Shown one piece after another: positions 43,651-52,959 of a DNA stretch of 64,000 bases; the stretch's first letter is position 1; the number at the start of each line of letters is the position of its first letter. This DNA is from Lachnospiraceae bacterium (GTDB lineage: Bacteria > Bacillota > Clostridia > Lachnospirales > Lachnospiraceae): assembly GCA_021202635.1 (NCBI GenBank), contig JAJQCQ010000077.1:1-64000 (forward strand), given 5' to 3'. The notes beneath the pieces are model-generated. The model saw nothing but the letters and a program-made list of their open reading frames with translations, was not told the origin of the DNA and did no database searches. Made by a program: the position numbers and the translations under genes.

Positions 43651-44511
43651 ATGGGTAATTATTACGATCCGGAAATTCTGAAAAGGATACAGTCTGTGGA
43701 GCTGGATATGCTGAAGGATTTCGACGCGCTCTGCGAGAAATACCAGATTGAGTACTTTGGCGTTGGAGGGACGACAATCGGTCTGCTGCGGCATCAGGGT
43801 TATATTCCGTGGGACGACGACATTGATATCGGGATGCTGCGCAAGGACTATGATCGTTTTCTGGAGGTCGCGGAACAGGAGTATGGAGAGAAATACAGTC
43901 TCCTGAATTTTGAAAAAAATCCGGACTATCCGCTGATGACGACGCGGTGGGTCAAAAATGGAACCACATTTTTGGAATACAATTTCAGACATATAGACGC
44001 GAACTGGGGGATTTTCCTGGATCTGTTTTGCTTTGACAACATTCCGGATGACGAGCGGTCCTTTAAAAAGCAGGGATTCTGGGCGTGGGTCTGGAGTAAG
44101 CTGCTGATCCTGCGGAGCGTTCCCTTCCCGGTGCTGGAACAGACAGGGATTGCAAAATACTGTATCTGGGCAGGATGTGCCGTGCTGCATTTTCTGATCC
44201 GGTTATTTCATATTCCTGCGGATTTCTTTTACAAAAAAGCCCGTACACAGGCGACGAAATATCAGAATGTGCAGACAAAGCGGGTTTCTTATATGTTTGA
44301 CCCTGCCCTCTACACAAGTGTGATGGAGAAGAAGGATGTGCTGCCCACAAAACGGAGAACCTTTGAGGGGATGCAGGTGAAATTTGCCTGCAATGTGGAA
44401 AAATATTGCCGGGAACGATATGGGGACTATATGAAGCTGCCGCCCGTAGAAAAAAGGCATAATCATGTTCCGTATCGGCTGGACTTTGGAGACGGCGAAG
44501 GGCGAGAGTGA
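43651..44511 (+). CDS. LicD-family phosphotransferase
   Basis: 286 residues. The LicD signature GVGGTTIGLLRHQGYIPWDDDIDIG is seen near residues 33-57, with the DDD metal site and MLRKDYDRF. LicD proteins move a phosphopolyol or phosphocholine from a CDP-activated donor onto a glycan. A CTP-dependent transferase two genes upstream could make that donor. There is no membrane helix beyond a hydrophobic stretch near 150-185. It suggests that the polymer carries a phosphodiester decoration. Confidence 0.92.
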   Translation: MGNYYDPEILKRIQSVELDMLKDFDALCEKYQIEYFGVGGTTIGLLRHQGYIPWDDDIDIGMLRKDYDRFLEVAEQEYGEKYSLLNFEKNPDYPLMTTRWVKNGTTFLEYNFRHIDANWGIFLDLFCFDNIPDDERSFKKQGFWAWVWSKLLILRSVPFPVLEQTGIAKYCIWAGCAVLHFLIRLFHIPADFFYKKARTQATKYQNVQTKRVSYMFDPALYTSVMEKKDVLPTKRRTFEGMQVKFACNVEKYCRERYGDYMKLPPVEKRHNHVPYRLDFGDGEGRE

Positions 44512-44517
44512 GAAGAT

Positions 44518-45588
44518 ATGCCTACAGTGAGTGTAATTATACCGGTTTACAGGTCCGTGGATGTTCTGGAGAATGCGGTGCAGAGCGTTCTTGACCAGTC
44601 GTTCGGGGATTATGAGCTTTTGCTGATTGAAGACGGCTCACCGGACGGCAGCCTGGACTTATGCAGGAGGCTTGCTGCGAAGGATGCGCGCATCCGGGTT
44701 TACCATAAGGAAAATGGCGGAATCTGCAGCGCCAGGAATTTCGGAATGAGGCACGCCGCAGGAAAATACATTGCATTTCTGGACCACGACGATGAATATC
44801 TGTCGGGATACCTGAGCGATAACATTCGTCTGCTGGAAGAATACCAGGCAGATGTGGTGAAGTTTGAACGCGTGAAGGAAAAGCATATGCTGGATGGAAC
44901 GGTTACGGTTTTGCATGGAAGCCGGATTCGGAATATGCCGGGAATGAAGGATGGCGTTGTCTGCTACCGGGGAACCCAGATCGCGGAGCGCTTTCCCGCA
45001 ATTCGGGAGGCTGCTAAGACGATGTACATCTGGGATGGCATTTATCGCGGTGATTTTTTGCGGCAGAATCAGCTGACGTTTGACGAATCGTTTCGGTTTG
45101 GACATGAGGATATGATGCTGAACCTGGAAATATTATCTGCGGCGCAGTCGATGGTATTTCATGCGGGAGAGTATTATAAGCACAAATACCGGGAATCGAC
45201 CAGCACCTCCGCTACCTTTGACGGGGTTCGTGTGGCGGATTCTGTACGGACCGCGAAGCGGGAGAGTCAGCTGCTGGCGGATTGGGGGTATCCGGCGGAG
45301 CAGATTTTATACAGCTATATGAACGCACTGTTTGTGACGATGAATATCCTGTGCCTGCCTGGTGCGGACTGCTCCCAAAAGGAGAAAAACGAGCTGCTGG
45401 AATACTTCCGGAAAGAGACCATCGCTCAGATGACAGCTCTTCCAGTAGCTGTAAAAAAGCTTTTCCGGATGAAGAAGCTCCACGGAATTCTCGCGTGGCT
45501 GTTTATGAAGAGGCAGTATGCTATCTGCCTGCTGACGTTCCGGCTCTATTTCCGGCTGACCAATTCCGGAACAGAGGTGACGTCCTGA
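44518..45588 (+). CDS. Glycosyltransferase family 2
   Basis: 356 residues. The N-terminal GT-A domain has VSVIIPVYRSVDVLENAVQS, LLIEDGSPDG and the DxD-type LDHDDEY. A C-terminal extension of about 140 residues holds a basic region (KLFRMKKLHG) and a hydrophobic tail segment that may contact the membrane. It is seven bases after licD. Donor and acceptor are unknown. Confidence 0.92.
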   Translation: MPTVSVIIPVYRSVDVLENAVQSVLDQSFGDYELLLIEDGSPDGSLDLCRRLAAKDARIRVYHKENGGICSARNFGMRHAAGKYIAFLDHDDEYLSGYLSDNIRLLEEYQADVVKFERVKEKHMLDGTVTVLHGSRIRNMPGMKDGVVCYRGTQIAERFPAIREAAKTMYIWDGIYRGDFLRQNQLTFDESFRFGHEDMMLNLEILSAAQSMVFHAGEYYKHKYRESTSTSATFDGVRVADSVRTAKRESQLLADWGYPAEQILYSYMNALFVTMNILCLPGADCSQKEKNELLEYFRKETIAQMTALPVAVKKLFRMKKLHGILAWLFMKRQYAICLLTFRLYFRLTNSGTEVTS

Positions 45589-45606
45589 ACCGGAGCTTCT
45601 TATGGA

Positions 45607-46668
45607 ATGCAGGGAAAAGAGGGGATGAGAAATACGAACGGGATTCGGTTTTCCGTGGCGATGTGTACGTATAATGGAGAAGCATATATCCGGGAACAGC
45701 TGCAGAGTATTTTGGATCAGGATGTTCCGGTCGATGAGATTGTGGTATCAGACGATGGGTCTGCGGATGACACAGTGGAGATTGTTAAGGAAGTGCTTTC
45801 CCAAAGCGGGATCCGTCATGAGATTATAGTAAATAAAAAAAATCTGGGATTTCGAAAAAATTTCGAACAGGCAATCGGAAGGACACAGGGGGAGATTATT
45901 TTTCTTGCTGACCAAGATGATATCTGGAAGCGGGAAAAGGTGCGGTTGACCTGGAAGCATTTTCAGAAGAACCCAGGCTGTCTTCTGGTTTTTTCCAATG
46001 CGGTAGTCGTCTCGGAGGATCGGAAGCCTCAGACGATGGATCTGTGGGATTCCGTACTGTTAAAAAAGGAGCTGCATCCCCAGATGGACTGGAAGCGTCT
46101 GTTCCTGAAAGGCTGGTATGTGACTGGCGCCGCAGCTGCGATCCGCCGGACGCTTTTTGAGGAAGCAGTTCCTTTTCCTGCGACCTGTTATCACGATGCC
46201 TGGCTGGGAATGCGGGCAGCCCTGTGTGACGGGATTGAAGCGGAGCCGGAGAAGCTGATCTGCTACAGACAGCATGCGGAGAATCAGATTGGAACGGCTG
46301 CGTCAGAAGCGGCCCGCTGGAAAAAAAGGCTGAAGGTTCTTCAAAGTGCCGGCGAAACACAGATCGAGCTTCACAGGCAGTATGCATTGATGTACCGGGA
46401 AATCGAAGAGGGTTTTTCTGATTTTCTCTCAGAAGATTCTGCATTTTGTGGGGAGCTGAAAGCCTGTATACAGTATCATCAGGACATGGCAGAGCTGGGA
46501 GATATGCGTGTCAGTGAGCGGCTGCGGACGATTGCGCACTACTATCGAGAGGGCAGTTTTAAATGCTTCGCGAAAAATGCTGCTGCCATGCGGGGAGACC
46601 TGTTCTATGCGCTGGGGCGAAGACAGGCAGAAGGGGCAGGAGATCATTCCTCTGCCGGGAGAGCGTGA
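45607..46668 (+). CDS. Glycosyltransferase family 2 (rhamnosyltransferase-like)
   Basis: 353 residues. SVAMCTYNGEAYIREQLQSIL, VVSDDGSADDT and LADQDDIWKREK resemble rhamnosyltransferases of the RfbF/RgpB type, which would fit rfbA at the head of the cluster. The ATG at 45607 has GGAG 11 bases upstream; ATG 45625 directly abuts a GAGGGG run. The sugar assignment is weak. Confidence 0.88.
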   Translation: MQGKEGMRNTNGIRFSVAMCTYNGEAYIREQLQSILDQDVPVDEIVVSDDGSADDTVEIVKEVLSQSGIRHEIIVNKKNLGFRKNFEQAIGRTQGEIIFLADQDDIWKREKVRLTWKHFQKNPGCLLVFSNAVVVSEDRKPQTMDLWDSVLLKKELHPQMDWKRLFLKGWYVTGAAAAIRRTLFEEAVPFPATCYHDAWLGMRAALCDGIEAEPEKLICYRQHAENQIGTAASEAARWKKRLKVLQSAGETQIELHRQYALMYREIEEGFSDFLSEDSAFCGELKACIQYHQDMAELGDMRVSERLRTIAHYYREGSFKCFAKNAAAMRGDLFYALGRRQAEGAGDHSSAGRA

Positions 46669-46726
46669 AAAAGCACGTATTGCAAAGGATGCAAATAAAG
46701 CGTGAGAAAACGGAAAGGGATTCTGG

Positions 46727-49609
46727 ATGAATCGAAAACAACTGAAAACACCTGGTAAACTGAATTTTCCGGCTTTTGTTCACCGTTATGCATGCACGAA
46801 AAACAGGCTGTTTCTTCTTTACGGCGTTTTTTTGCTGCTTTGCGTGGTGTTTGCTGCTGCAACGGCAGATTTTGACAGTGCGTCTACCTGCGCAGAGACC
46901 TATGGCCTGACGACGGACTCGACCATTGTTCTGGAAGAAGACAGTGAGATTCGGGTGGACTTTACGCTCAGCTATGACTGCTTTGAGGGAATGAACGTGA
47001 AATTCCAGGCGGACGACGGATTTGGGGAAGAGGAGCTTCTTGCCCGTCTGTATGACCGGGAAAGCGGGGAATTGCTGGCTGAGGATTGCATTGCTCTGAA
47101 GTATGAGCTGGTGCGCAACAGTGACGCCGGTTCCTATATTTATCTCACACTTCCGGTGGAGGAAACAGAAGGAAGGGAAGTGTCCCTGATCCTGACACTT
47201 CAGGGAAGTGAGATTTATACAACTCCGGAATTTGTAGTAAGCGATACGTACAATCAGCCTTCCGCACTTTCTGTCGATGACGAGAGTACAGATGGGCAGC
47301 TGGTGTTTACGACCTATTATACCACGGAAGCAAATATGATTTCGGAGGTGACGGATGTCATCCTGAAGGCATTTTTGTGGATTTTTGCCGGCAGTCTCCT
47401 GTTTTTGTGGGCGATGGCTTCGGCTGTCCCGGAGGAGAAGGAAGAAGGGATACTCTGGCGCCTGTCCGGTCTGTTTTCGGGAGGCAAAACGATTTTGGAA
47501 AAACTGGTCTCCCGGCTTTTGCAATTTCTGAAAAAATGGAAAAAGCTGGCGGCATATTTCTTTGTTCTACTTCTTCTTGCCGGAACCCTGCTGTATGTCT
47601 ATGAATATCACATCGAGCGGGTGATGGATCAGAAGAGGGAAACGGCTGTTCTGGAAGAGAATCCTTCCGGGGACACCTTTTTGCTGAATGAGGACATACT
47701 GTCAATCGAACAGCATTTTCTGGTCAGAAAAAATAATTCTGTGACGGCGGTGCTGATAAAACTGACGCCGGATTCGATTGCTGAGAACGCGAAGCTGTAT
47801 GCGACCGTCATGGACTATACGACCGGGGATGTGCTGGTCAGTGAAGAACTTCTTCTATCGGAGGAATTAACGGAGGGAGAGACCTTTGTCTGGAAGCTGA
47901 CGCTGGATGAGACACTGGTGACGTCCGGAAAGCATGATCTTTGCGTGACACTGCGGGCAGAACAGTTTGAGGGAACGATCGTAGAGATTCCCTACAGCAG
48001 TGTATGGGAAGAGGGGGAGCCAGGTGCGGAAGAACCGGACGGGGAGAGCCTGACCGGGGAGGCACAGACAGAGCAGGAGACGGAGGAAACAGCAGAAGAT
48101 CAGCTCTATATTAATGGGGAGGCCAATGGCAGTACACTGGCAGTCACAGTGGAGTATGGAAATACTTTTTTCCTTTTGCCAATGTATCTGATTTTCTGCG
48201 CGGGTGTTCTGATTATCGTTTCTCTTTTGTATTTTCTGATTTTTGTGCACCGGACGGACCTGACCCGGCTGTGTCCGGTTCTGATTCTGTCTCTGGGACT
48301 GATGATGGGATGCGTGATTACGATGTATGGGGTGCCGGACGAGCCTTCCCATATCGACACAGCGTATCAGCTTTCCAATGAGCTGCTGGGGATTCCGGAC
48401 AGCGCAAAGGATGGCTATATTTACAAACGTGCGGATGATGCGGATATGACTGCGGAGGATAAGGAGAGTATCAGCATCGCTGCCTATGAGCGTCTCTACC
48501 GGCAGCTGTTTACACGGGTGGAAGACGATACCCTGGTCGAATGCAGGGCACTGAGCGCGCTGAACAATTCCGGCCGGATCTTTTATCTTCCGCAGGCGCT
48601 GGGACTGACGCTTGGCAGATTATTGGGACTGGGGACCATGCCCATGCTGATGCTGGGCCGTCTGTTCGCGCTGATTGCTTACGCGATACTGACGACTCTG
48701 GCGGTGAAGAAGCTTCCTGTTGGAAAGGTCTCTCTGATGCTGATTGCGGTGCTGCCGATTTCTCTGCAGCAGGCGGCGTCCTTTTCCTACGACAGTGTCA
48801 TCAATGGAGTCGCCTTTGTGTTTGTGAGCTACAGTATTTTTCTGTGCTCGGAAAATGCGTCTGTCCATATTCAGGATGTCGCCGTGGCGGTGATCACAGG
48901 CTGCCTGATGGCTACGGTAAAAGGCAGCGTCTATCTGCCTCTGTGCCTGCTGCCTCTGGGTATTTTCCTGGTAAAAGGCAGCAGCAGCCGGAAGAAAAAA
49001 GCACTGATTGCCGCTGTGACGGCTGTATGCCTGTACGCGTTTCTGCGCGGAAATCTTTCCAGTATCCTTTCCCGCCTTTCCAGAACGGCTGCGGAAGCGG
49101 TTGGAGGGTCAGACAGCACTCAGATTTATACCCTGGGCTATTTCATCCAGTATCCGCGGCGTCTGATCGGCATGCTTGCGAACACCATTTATAAGCAGGG
49201 GGATGCTTATCTGCGGAATCTGCTTGGCGGCTACCTTGGCTGGCTGGAAATCACGATTCCATGGTTTGTGATTATTGGTTTTCTGTTTCTTTTGCTGCTT
49301 TCCTGTATTGCGTATCCGGATGAAAGCAGAATTTCGGGAGGAAAACGGGTATTTTGGGCCATTCTTGCAGCGGGGACTTTTCTTCTGGTGGAGATTTCGA
49401 TGCTGTTTTCATGGACATCCACGGACTCCCTGTTTATCGAGGGCGTGCAGGGGAGGTATTTTATTCCATTCCTTCTGCTGGTGCTGCTGGTACTGCGGAA
49501 CGCTTTTTTCCGGACCCGAAAGGTCCTGGATCGGAGGCTTCTGTTTATGAGTGGTTTTTTAAACGCGATTGTATGGATTCAGATTATTCAGAAAGTGGTA
49601 GATGCCTGA
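46727..49609 (+). CDS. Large DUF2142-type membrane protein
   Basis: 960 residues. An N-terminal helix (about 24-45) is followed by an extracytoplasmic beta-rich region, helices near 215-240 and 270-295, and a second soluble domain with an acidic Glu/Thr-rich tail (about 430-465). About ten more helices run to the end. The segment GVPDEPSHIDTAYQLSNELLG is the DUF2142 hallmark and resembles the catalytic loop of GT-C enzymes. Such proteins are common in surface-polysaccharide loci and probably transfer a lipid-linked sugar outside the cell. The role is inferred. Confidence 0.85.
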   Translation: MNRKQLKTPGKLNFPAFVHRYACTKNRLFLLYGVFLLLCVVFAAATADFDSASTCAETYGLTTDSTIVLEEDSEIRVDFTLSYDCFEGMNVKFQADDGFGEEELLARLYDRESGELLAEDCIALKYELVRNSDAGSYIYLTLPVEETEGREVSLILTLQGSEIYTTPEFVVSDTYNQPSALSVDDESTDGQLVFTTYYTTEANMISEVTDVILKAFLWIFAGSLLFLWAMASAVPEEKEEGILWRLSGLFSGGKTILEKLVSRLLQFLKKWKKLAAYFFVLLLLAGTLLYVYEYHIERVMDQKRETAVLEENPSGDTFLLNEDILSIEQHFLVRKNNSVTAVLIKLTPDSIAENAKLYATVMDYTTGDVLVSEELLLSEELTEGETFVWKLTLDETLVTSGKHDLCVTLRAEQFEGTIVEIPYSSVWEEGEPGAEEPDGESLTGEAQTEQETEETAEDQLYINGEANGSTLAVTVEYGNTFFLLPMYLIFCAGVLIIVSLLYFLIFVHRTDLTRLCPVLILSLGLMMGCVITMYGVPDEPSHIDTAYQLSNELLGIPDSAKDGYIYKRADDADMTAEDKESISIAAYERLYRQLFTRVEDDTLVECRALSALNNSGRIFYLPQALGLTLGRLLGLGTMPMLMLGRLFALIAYAILTTLAVKKLPVGKVSLMLIAVLPISLQQAASFSYDSVINGVAFVFVSYSIFLCSENASVHIQDVAVAVITGCLMATVKGSVYLPLCLLPLGIFLVKGSSSRKKKALIAAVTAVCLYAFLRGNLSSILSRLSRTAAEAVGGSDSTQIYTLGYFIQYPRRLIGMLANTIYKQGDAYLRNLLGGYLGWLEITIPWFVIIGFLFLLLLSCIAYPDESRISGGKRVFWAILAAGTFLLVEISMLFSWTSTDSLFIEGVQGRYFIPFLLLVLLVLRNAFFRTRKVLDRRLLFMSGFLNAIVWIQIIQKVVDA

Positions 49610-49672
49610 AAATGGAAGCTTATAAAAGGAGAATTGCCGGTAAAAAGCATTATTTGGAAAGGAGTAAGACAC

Positions 49673-50650
49673 ATGAAGCTTATCATTCAGATACCGTGTT
49701 ATAATGAAGCCCAGACCCTGGAAATCGCACTGAATGATCTGCCTGAAAGGATTGACGGGGTTGATCAGATTGAGTATCTGATTATTAACGATGGCAGCAG
49801 TGATGCTACAGAGGAGACAGCGAGACGCTGGGGTGTGAATTATGTCGTGAATTTTAAGCGGAATAAGGGACTGGCCTACGGCTTTATGGCCGGGATTGAC
49901 GCCTGTCTGCGCAACGGGGCGGATATTATCGTGAATACGGACGCGGACAACCAGTACGCCGGGGCAGATATTGAGAAGCTGGTGCGCCCGATTCTGGAAG
50001 GGAAGACGGATATCGTAATTGGCGAGCGGCCGATTGATGAGACGAAGCATTTTTCTCCTGTGAAAAAGAAGCTGCAGCATCTGGGAAGCTGGGTCGTACG
50101 AAAAGCGTCGAATTCGGACATCCCGGACGCGCCAAGCGGGTTTCGCGCATTCAGCCGGGACGCGGCGATGCGCCTGAATGTGACAAATGAATATACGTAT
50201 ACACTGGAAACAATTATTCAGGCCGGGCGGGTCAAAATTGCGCAGACCTCGGTTCCGATTCGAACGAATGAGGAGCTGCGCCCTTCCAGGCTGTTTAAAA
50301 GTATCCCCAGCTATATCAAAAAGTCAGTGGTCACAATTTTGCGGGCGTATATTATGTATTCTCCGCTGAAAACATTTTCGATTATTTCCGTGATTCCGTT
50401 CGCAGCCGGACTTGCTCTCGGAATTCGCTTCCTGGTATTTTTCTTTACCGGGCATGGGAATGGCCATATGCAGTCACTGATTCTCTGTGCGATTCTGCTC
50501 ATGATGGGTTTTATGACCTTTGTGATTGGCCTGCAGGCAGATCTGATCGCGAAGAATCGAAAACTTCTGGAAGACATCCAGTATCATGTGCGGCACATCG
50601 ACTATGATAAGCTGCCCGAGGAGCGTAAGGATTCTTCGGATGCGAAATAG
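49673..50650 (+). CDS. Polyprenyl-phosphate glycosyltransferase (GtrB/DPM1-like)
   Basis: 325 residues. The GT-A domain (1-225) has IQIPCYNEAQTL, LIINDGSSDAT and the metal site NTDADNQY. Two C-terminal helices (about 237-262 and 272-296) give the GtrB layout, in which the enzyme makes undecaprenyl-phosphate-sugar at the inner face for a GT-C enzyme outside. GGAG (49661-49664) supports ATG 49673. Neighbouring DUF2142/GT-C proteins are the natural users of its product. Confidence 0.92.
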   Translation: MKLIIQIPCYNEAQTLEIALNDLPERIDGVDQIEYLIINDGSSDATEETARRWGVNYVVNFKRNKGLAYGFMAGIDACLRNGADIIVNTDADNQYAGADIEKLVRPILEGKTDIVIGERPIDETKHFSPVKKKLQHLGSWVVRKASNSDIPDAPSGFRAFSRDAAMRLNVTNEYTYTLETIIQAGRVKIAQTSVPIRTNEELRPSRLFKSIPSYIKKSVVTILRAYIMYSPLKTFSIISVIPFAAGLALGIRFLVFFFTGHGNGHMQSLILCAILLMMGFMTFVIGLQADLIAKNRKLLEDIQYHVRHIDYDKLPEERKDSSDAK

Positions 50651-50677
50651 TATTAAGAAAAAGTTCAGAGGAATAAT

Positions 50678-51973
50678 ATGCGAAATTTTCTGACATTAGA
50701 TAAAAATCAGGAGCGGTCAGCGGTTGTGTGGAATGCCTTTTCTGCCATGATGAATTCGTTTCAGACGACGATTCTGCTGATTGTGCTGACAAGAGCGGGT
50801 ACCGATGCGGATTCCGGCATTTTTGTTATTGCCTATGCGGTGGGAAATCTGATGCTGCAGGTGGGAAAGTATGGCGTCCGGCAGTTTCAGGTCACGGATA
50901 CGGCGGAGACTTATTCTTTCCGGGATTATGTGACTGCCCGTGGGTTTACCGTTGGCCTGATGCTTCTTGTGAGCTTTGGCTATGCGGGATATACCTGCCT
51001 GTCCGGACGGTATACGCCGCAGAAGGCGGCGGTTGTATTGCTGATCTGCCTGGTGAAAGCAGTGGAAGCGTTTGAGGATGTCATTCATGGCAGATTGCAG
51101 CAGCTTGGACGGCTGGATATTGCCGGGCGCATTCTGGGAATCCGGCTGTTTCTGTTCATTGTGCTGTACGCGCTGATCTTTCTGGGAACCGGGAATTTAT
51201 GGCTGACGAGTCTGCTTTCCCTGCTGATTACACTGGTACTTGCCCTTGTTATGAATGGGAGTGTGCGCGGGTATCTGTCCCTGCAAAAAAAGCTTCCGTC
51301 CGGCAGTACCGGGACAGGACAGATGTCTGTGAACCGCGTCGGAAGCCTGCTTGCAGCCTGCGCTCCTCTGTGTGTCAGCGCCTGCCTGAATATGTATGTG
51401 GCGAACGCGCCCAAATATATCATAGATTCAGTGGTAAGCGCCCAGGAGCAGACTGCGCTGAATATTGTATTTATGCCGGTTTTTGTGATTGCCCTGCTCG
51501 GAAACTTTATTTTCCAGCCGATTCTGAAGAGGCTGGGGCTTCTGTGGCATGAGAAGCGATTCCGGGACTTTCGCGGAATTACAGGACGCCTTGCAGGAGC
51601 GGTGGTGCTGCTGACTGTGGGAATTGCTTTTGCCGGATACTGGCTTGGGCTTCCGGTGCTAGAACTGATTTATGGGGTGGATCTGTCCGCTTACCGTGTG
51701 ATTCTCGTCGTATTCATCCTGGATGGCGGAATCATTGCGATGCACAATCTGCTGATTCTGGTGATCACGATTATGCGGCGCCAGAGCCGGATGATTTATG
51801 GCTACGCTGCTGCGGCGCTCGCCCTGTTTCTGTTTGGAACACCCATTCTGAAGCGCTCTGGAATTCTGGCGCTGTGTCTGTATTTTACATTGGTGTTAGC
51901 GCTGCTGATGCTGTATTTTCTGCTTCTGGTCAGACGGGGGCATCGGGCGAATAGAAAGGGGCGCGGAAAATGA
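50678..51973 (+). CDS. Polysaccharide flippase-like membrane protein, second copy
   Basis: 431 residues and about 12 helices of the MOP/Wzx fold. The N-terminus RSAVVWNAFSAMMNSFQTTILLIVLTRAG and the later NAPKYIIDS motif (about 244-252) match O-antigen flippases. It differs clearly from the first flippase, so the cluster may export two glycans or one may act on a different intermediate. AGAGGA before the ATG; it overlaps the next gene by four bases. Confidence 0.88.
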   Translation: MRNFLTLDKNQERSAVVWNAFSAMMNSFQTTILLIVLTRAGTDADSGIFVIAYAVGNLMLQVGKYGVRQFQVTDTAETYSFRDYVTARGFTVGLMLLVSFGYAGYTCLSGRYTPQKAAVVLLICLVKAVEAFEDVIHGRLQQLGRLDIAGRILGIRLFLFIVLYALIFLGTGNLWLTSLLSLLITLVLALVMNGSVRGYLSLQKKLPSGSTGTGQMSVNRVGSLLAACAPLCVSACLNMYVANAPKYIIDSVVSAQEQTALNIVFMPVFVIALLGNFIFQPILKRLGLLWHEKRFRDFRGITGRLAGAVVLLTVGIAFAGYWLGLPVLELIYGVDLSAYRVILVVFILDGGIIAMHNLLILVITIMRRQSRMIYGYAAAALALFLFGTPILKRSGILALCLYFTLVLALLMLYFLLLVRRGHRANRKGRGK

Positions 51974-52959
51974 GGGAACCGGAAAACCAGAGAGTTCTGT
52001 TTATTACGACAAAAAATACGGACTATATACGCAACACGCAGGAAATCTCGCTTTTGTCAGAGACAGCAGCAGAGGTGACGGTGATCGGCAGTAAGAGCCG
52101 CAGCTATGTGCGACGGCTGGCATTTGTGTATATGCATCTGCTTTTCTGCTCCATGAAGCGGTTTGATCTGGTGTTTATCGGATTTTCTCCGCAGCTGATT
52201 CTGCCGTTCTGGAGCTGGAAATTCCGACAAAAGACGGTGGTGACTGATTTTTTTATTTCCGTCTATGATACAATGGTATGTGACCGGAAAAAATTCCGGG
52301 ACGGCAGCTTCCTGGCCCGCATTTGCCGCTGGCTGGATCTAAGAACGCTTCGTGGAGCGGATGCCTGCATCTGTGATACGAATGTGCATGGGGATTATTT
52401 TTCCGCGGAGTTTGAAGTGCCGCGGGAGTTTTTCCATACCCTGTATCTGGACGCGGACCGGTCCATTTATTATCCACGGAACGCGCAAAAACCCGAAGAG
52501 GCGCAGGGCCGCTTTGTGGTTTTGTATTTTGGAAGTGTTCTGCCGCTGCAGGGAGTGGATGTGATTCAGGACGCGATGAGTCGCCTGGCAGAGGATGCGC
52601 GCTTTTTCTTCTACTTGATCGGACCGGTGTCTGAGCGGATGACAGCCTCAAATATTCGCTATATAGACTGGCTCTCTCAGGAGCAGCTGGCCGGATATAT
52701 CGCGTTCGCGGATCTGTGTCTGGCGGGGCATTTTAACGCCGGGATTGAAAAGGCAAAACGCACGATACCGGGGAAAGCGTATATTTACCGTGCGATGGAT
52801 AAGCCGATGATTCTGGGAGATAACCCGGCCAACCGGGAGCTGTTTGATGAAAGCATGGAGGGCATCTTTTTTGTGCCGATGGGCGACGCGCGGGCGCTTG
52901 CAGATCGGATCGTGGAAATTTATGACGGGAAAGAGCCGAAGGAACCAGGAGGAAAATAA
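51970..52959 (+). CDS. Glycosyltransferase, GT4-like (GT-B fold)
   Basis: 329 residues. The N-terminal half has a Rossmann-like start (RVLFITTKNTDYIRNTQE) and a GADACICDTNVHGDYF block; the C-terminal half contains VVLYFGSVLPLQGVDV and IPGKAYIYRAMDKPMI, with an E-x-x-like motif near NRELFDE. These resemble GT4 enzymes, but the classic EX7E is imperfect. It is cytoplasmic and overlaps the flippase gene by four bases. Donor unknown. Confidence 0.8.
   Translation: MREPENQRVLFITTKNTDYIRNTQEISLLSETAAEVTVIGSKSRSYVRRLAFVYMHLLFCSMKRFDLVFIGFSPQLILPFWSWKFRQKTVVTDFFISVYDTMVCDRKKFRDGSFLARICRWLDLRTLRGADACICDTNVHGDYFSAEFEVPREFFHTLYLDADRSIYYPRNAQKPEEAQGRFVVLYFGSVLPLQGVDVIQDAMSRLAEDARFFFYLIGPVSERMTASNIRYIDWLSQEQLAGYIAFADLCLAGHFNAGIEKAKRTIPGKAYIYRAMDKPMILGDNPANRELFDESMEGIFFVPMGDARALADRIVEIYDGKEPKEPGGK

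Noticed and set aside
42550..44190. A 546-codon open frame on the minus strand opposite the dehydratase and licD genes
   Set aside because: It spans two convincing plus-strand genes, has no recognisable motif and shows shadow-like composition.
46559..47524. A 321-codon minus-strand frame at the start of the DUF2142 gene
   Set aside because: It is antisense to a well-supported gene with a good ribosome site, and the product is basic and without domains.
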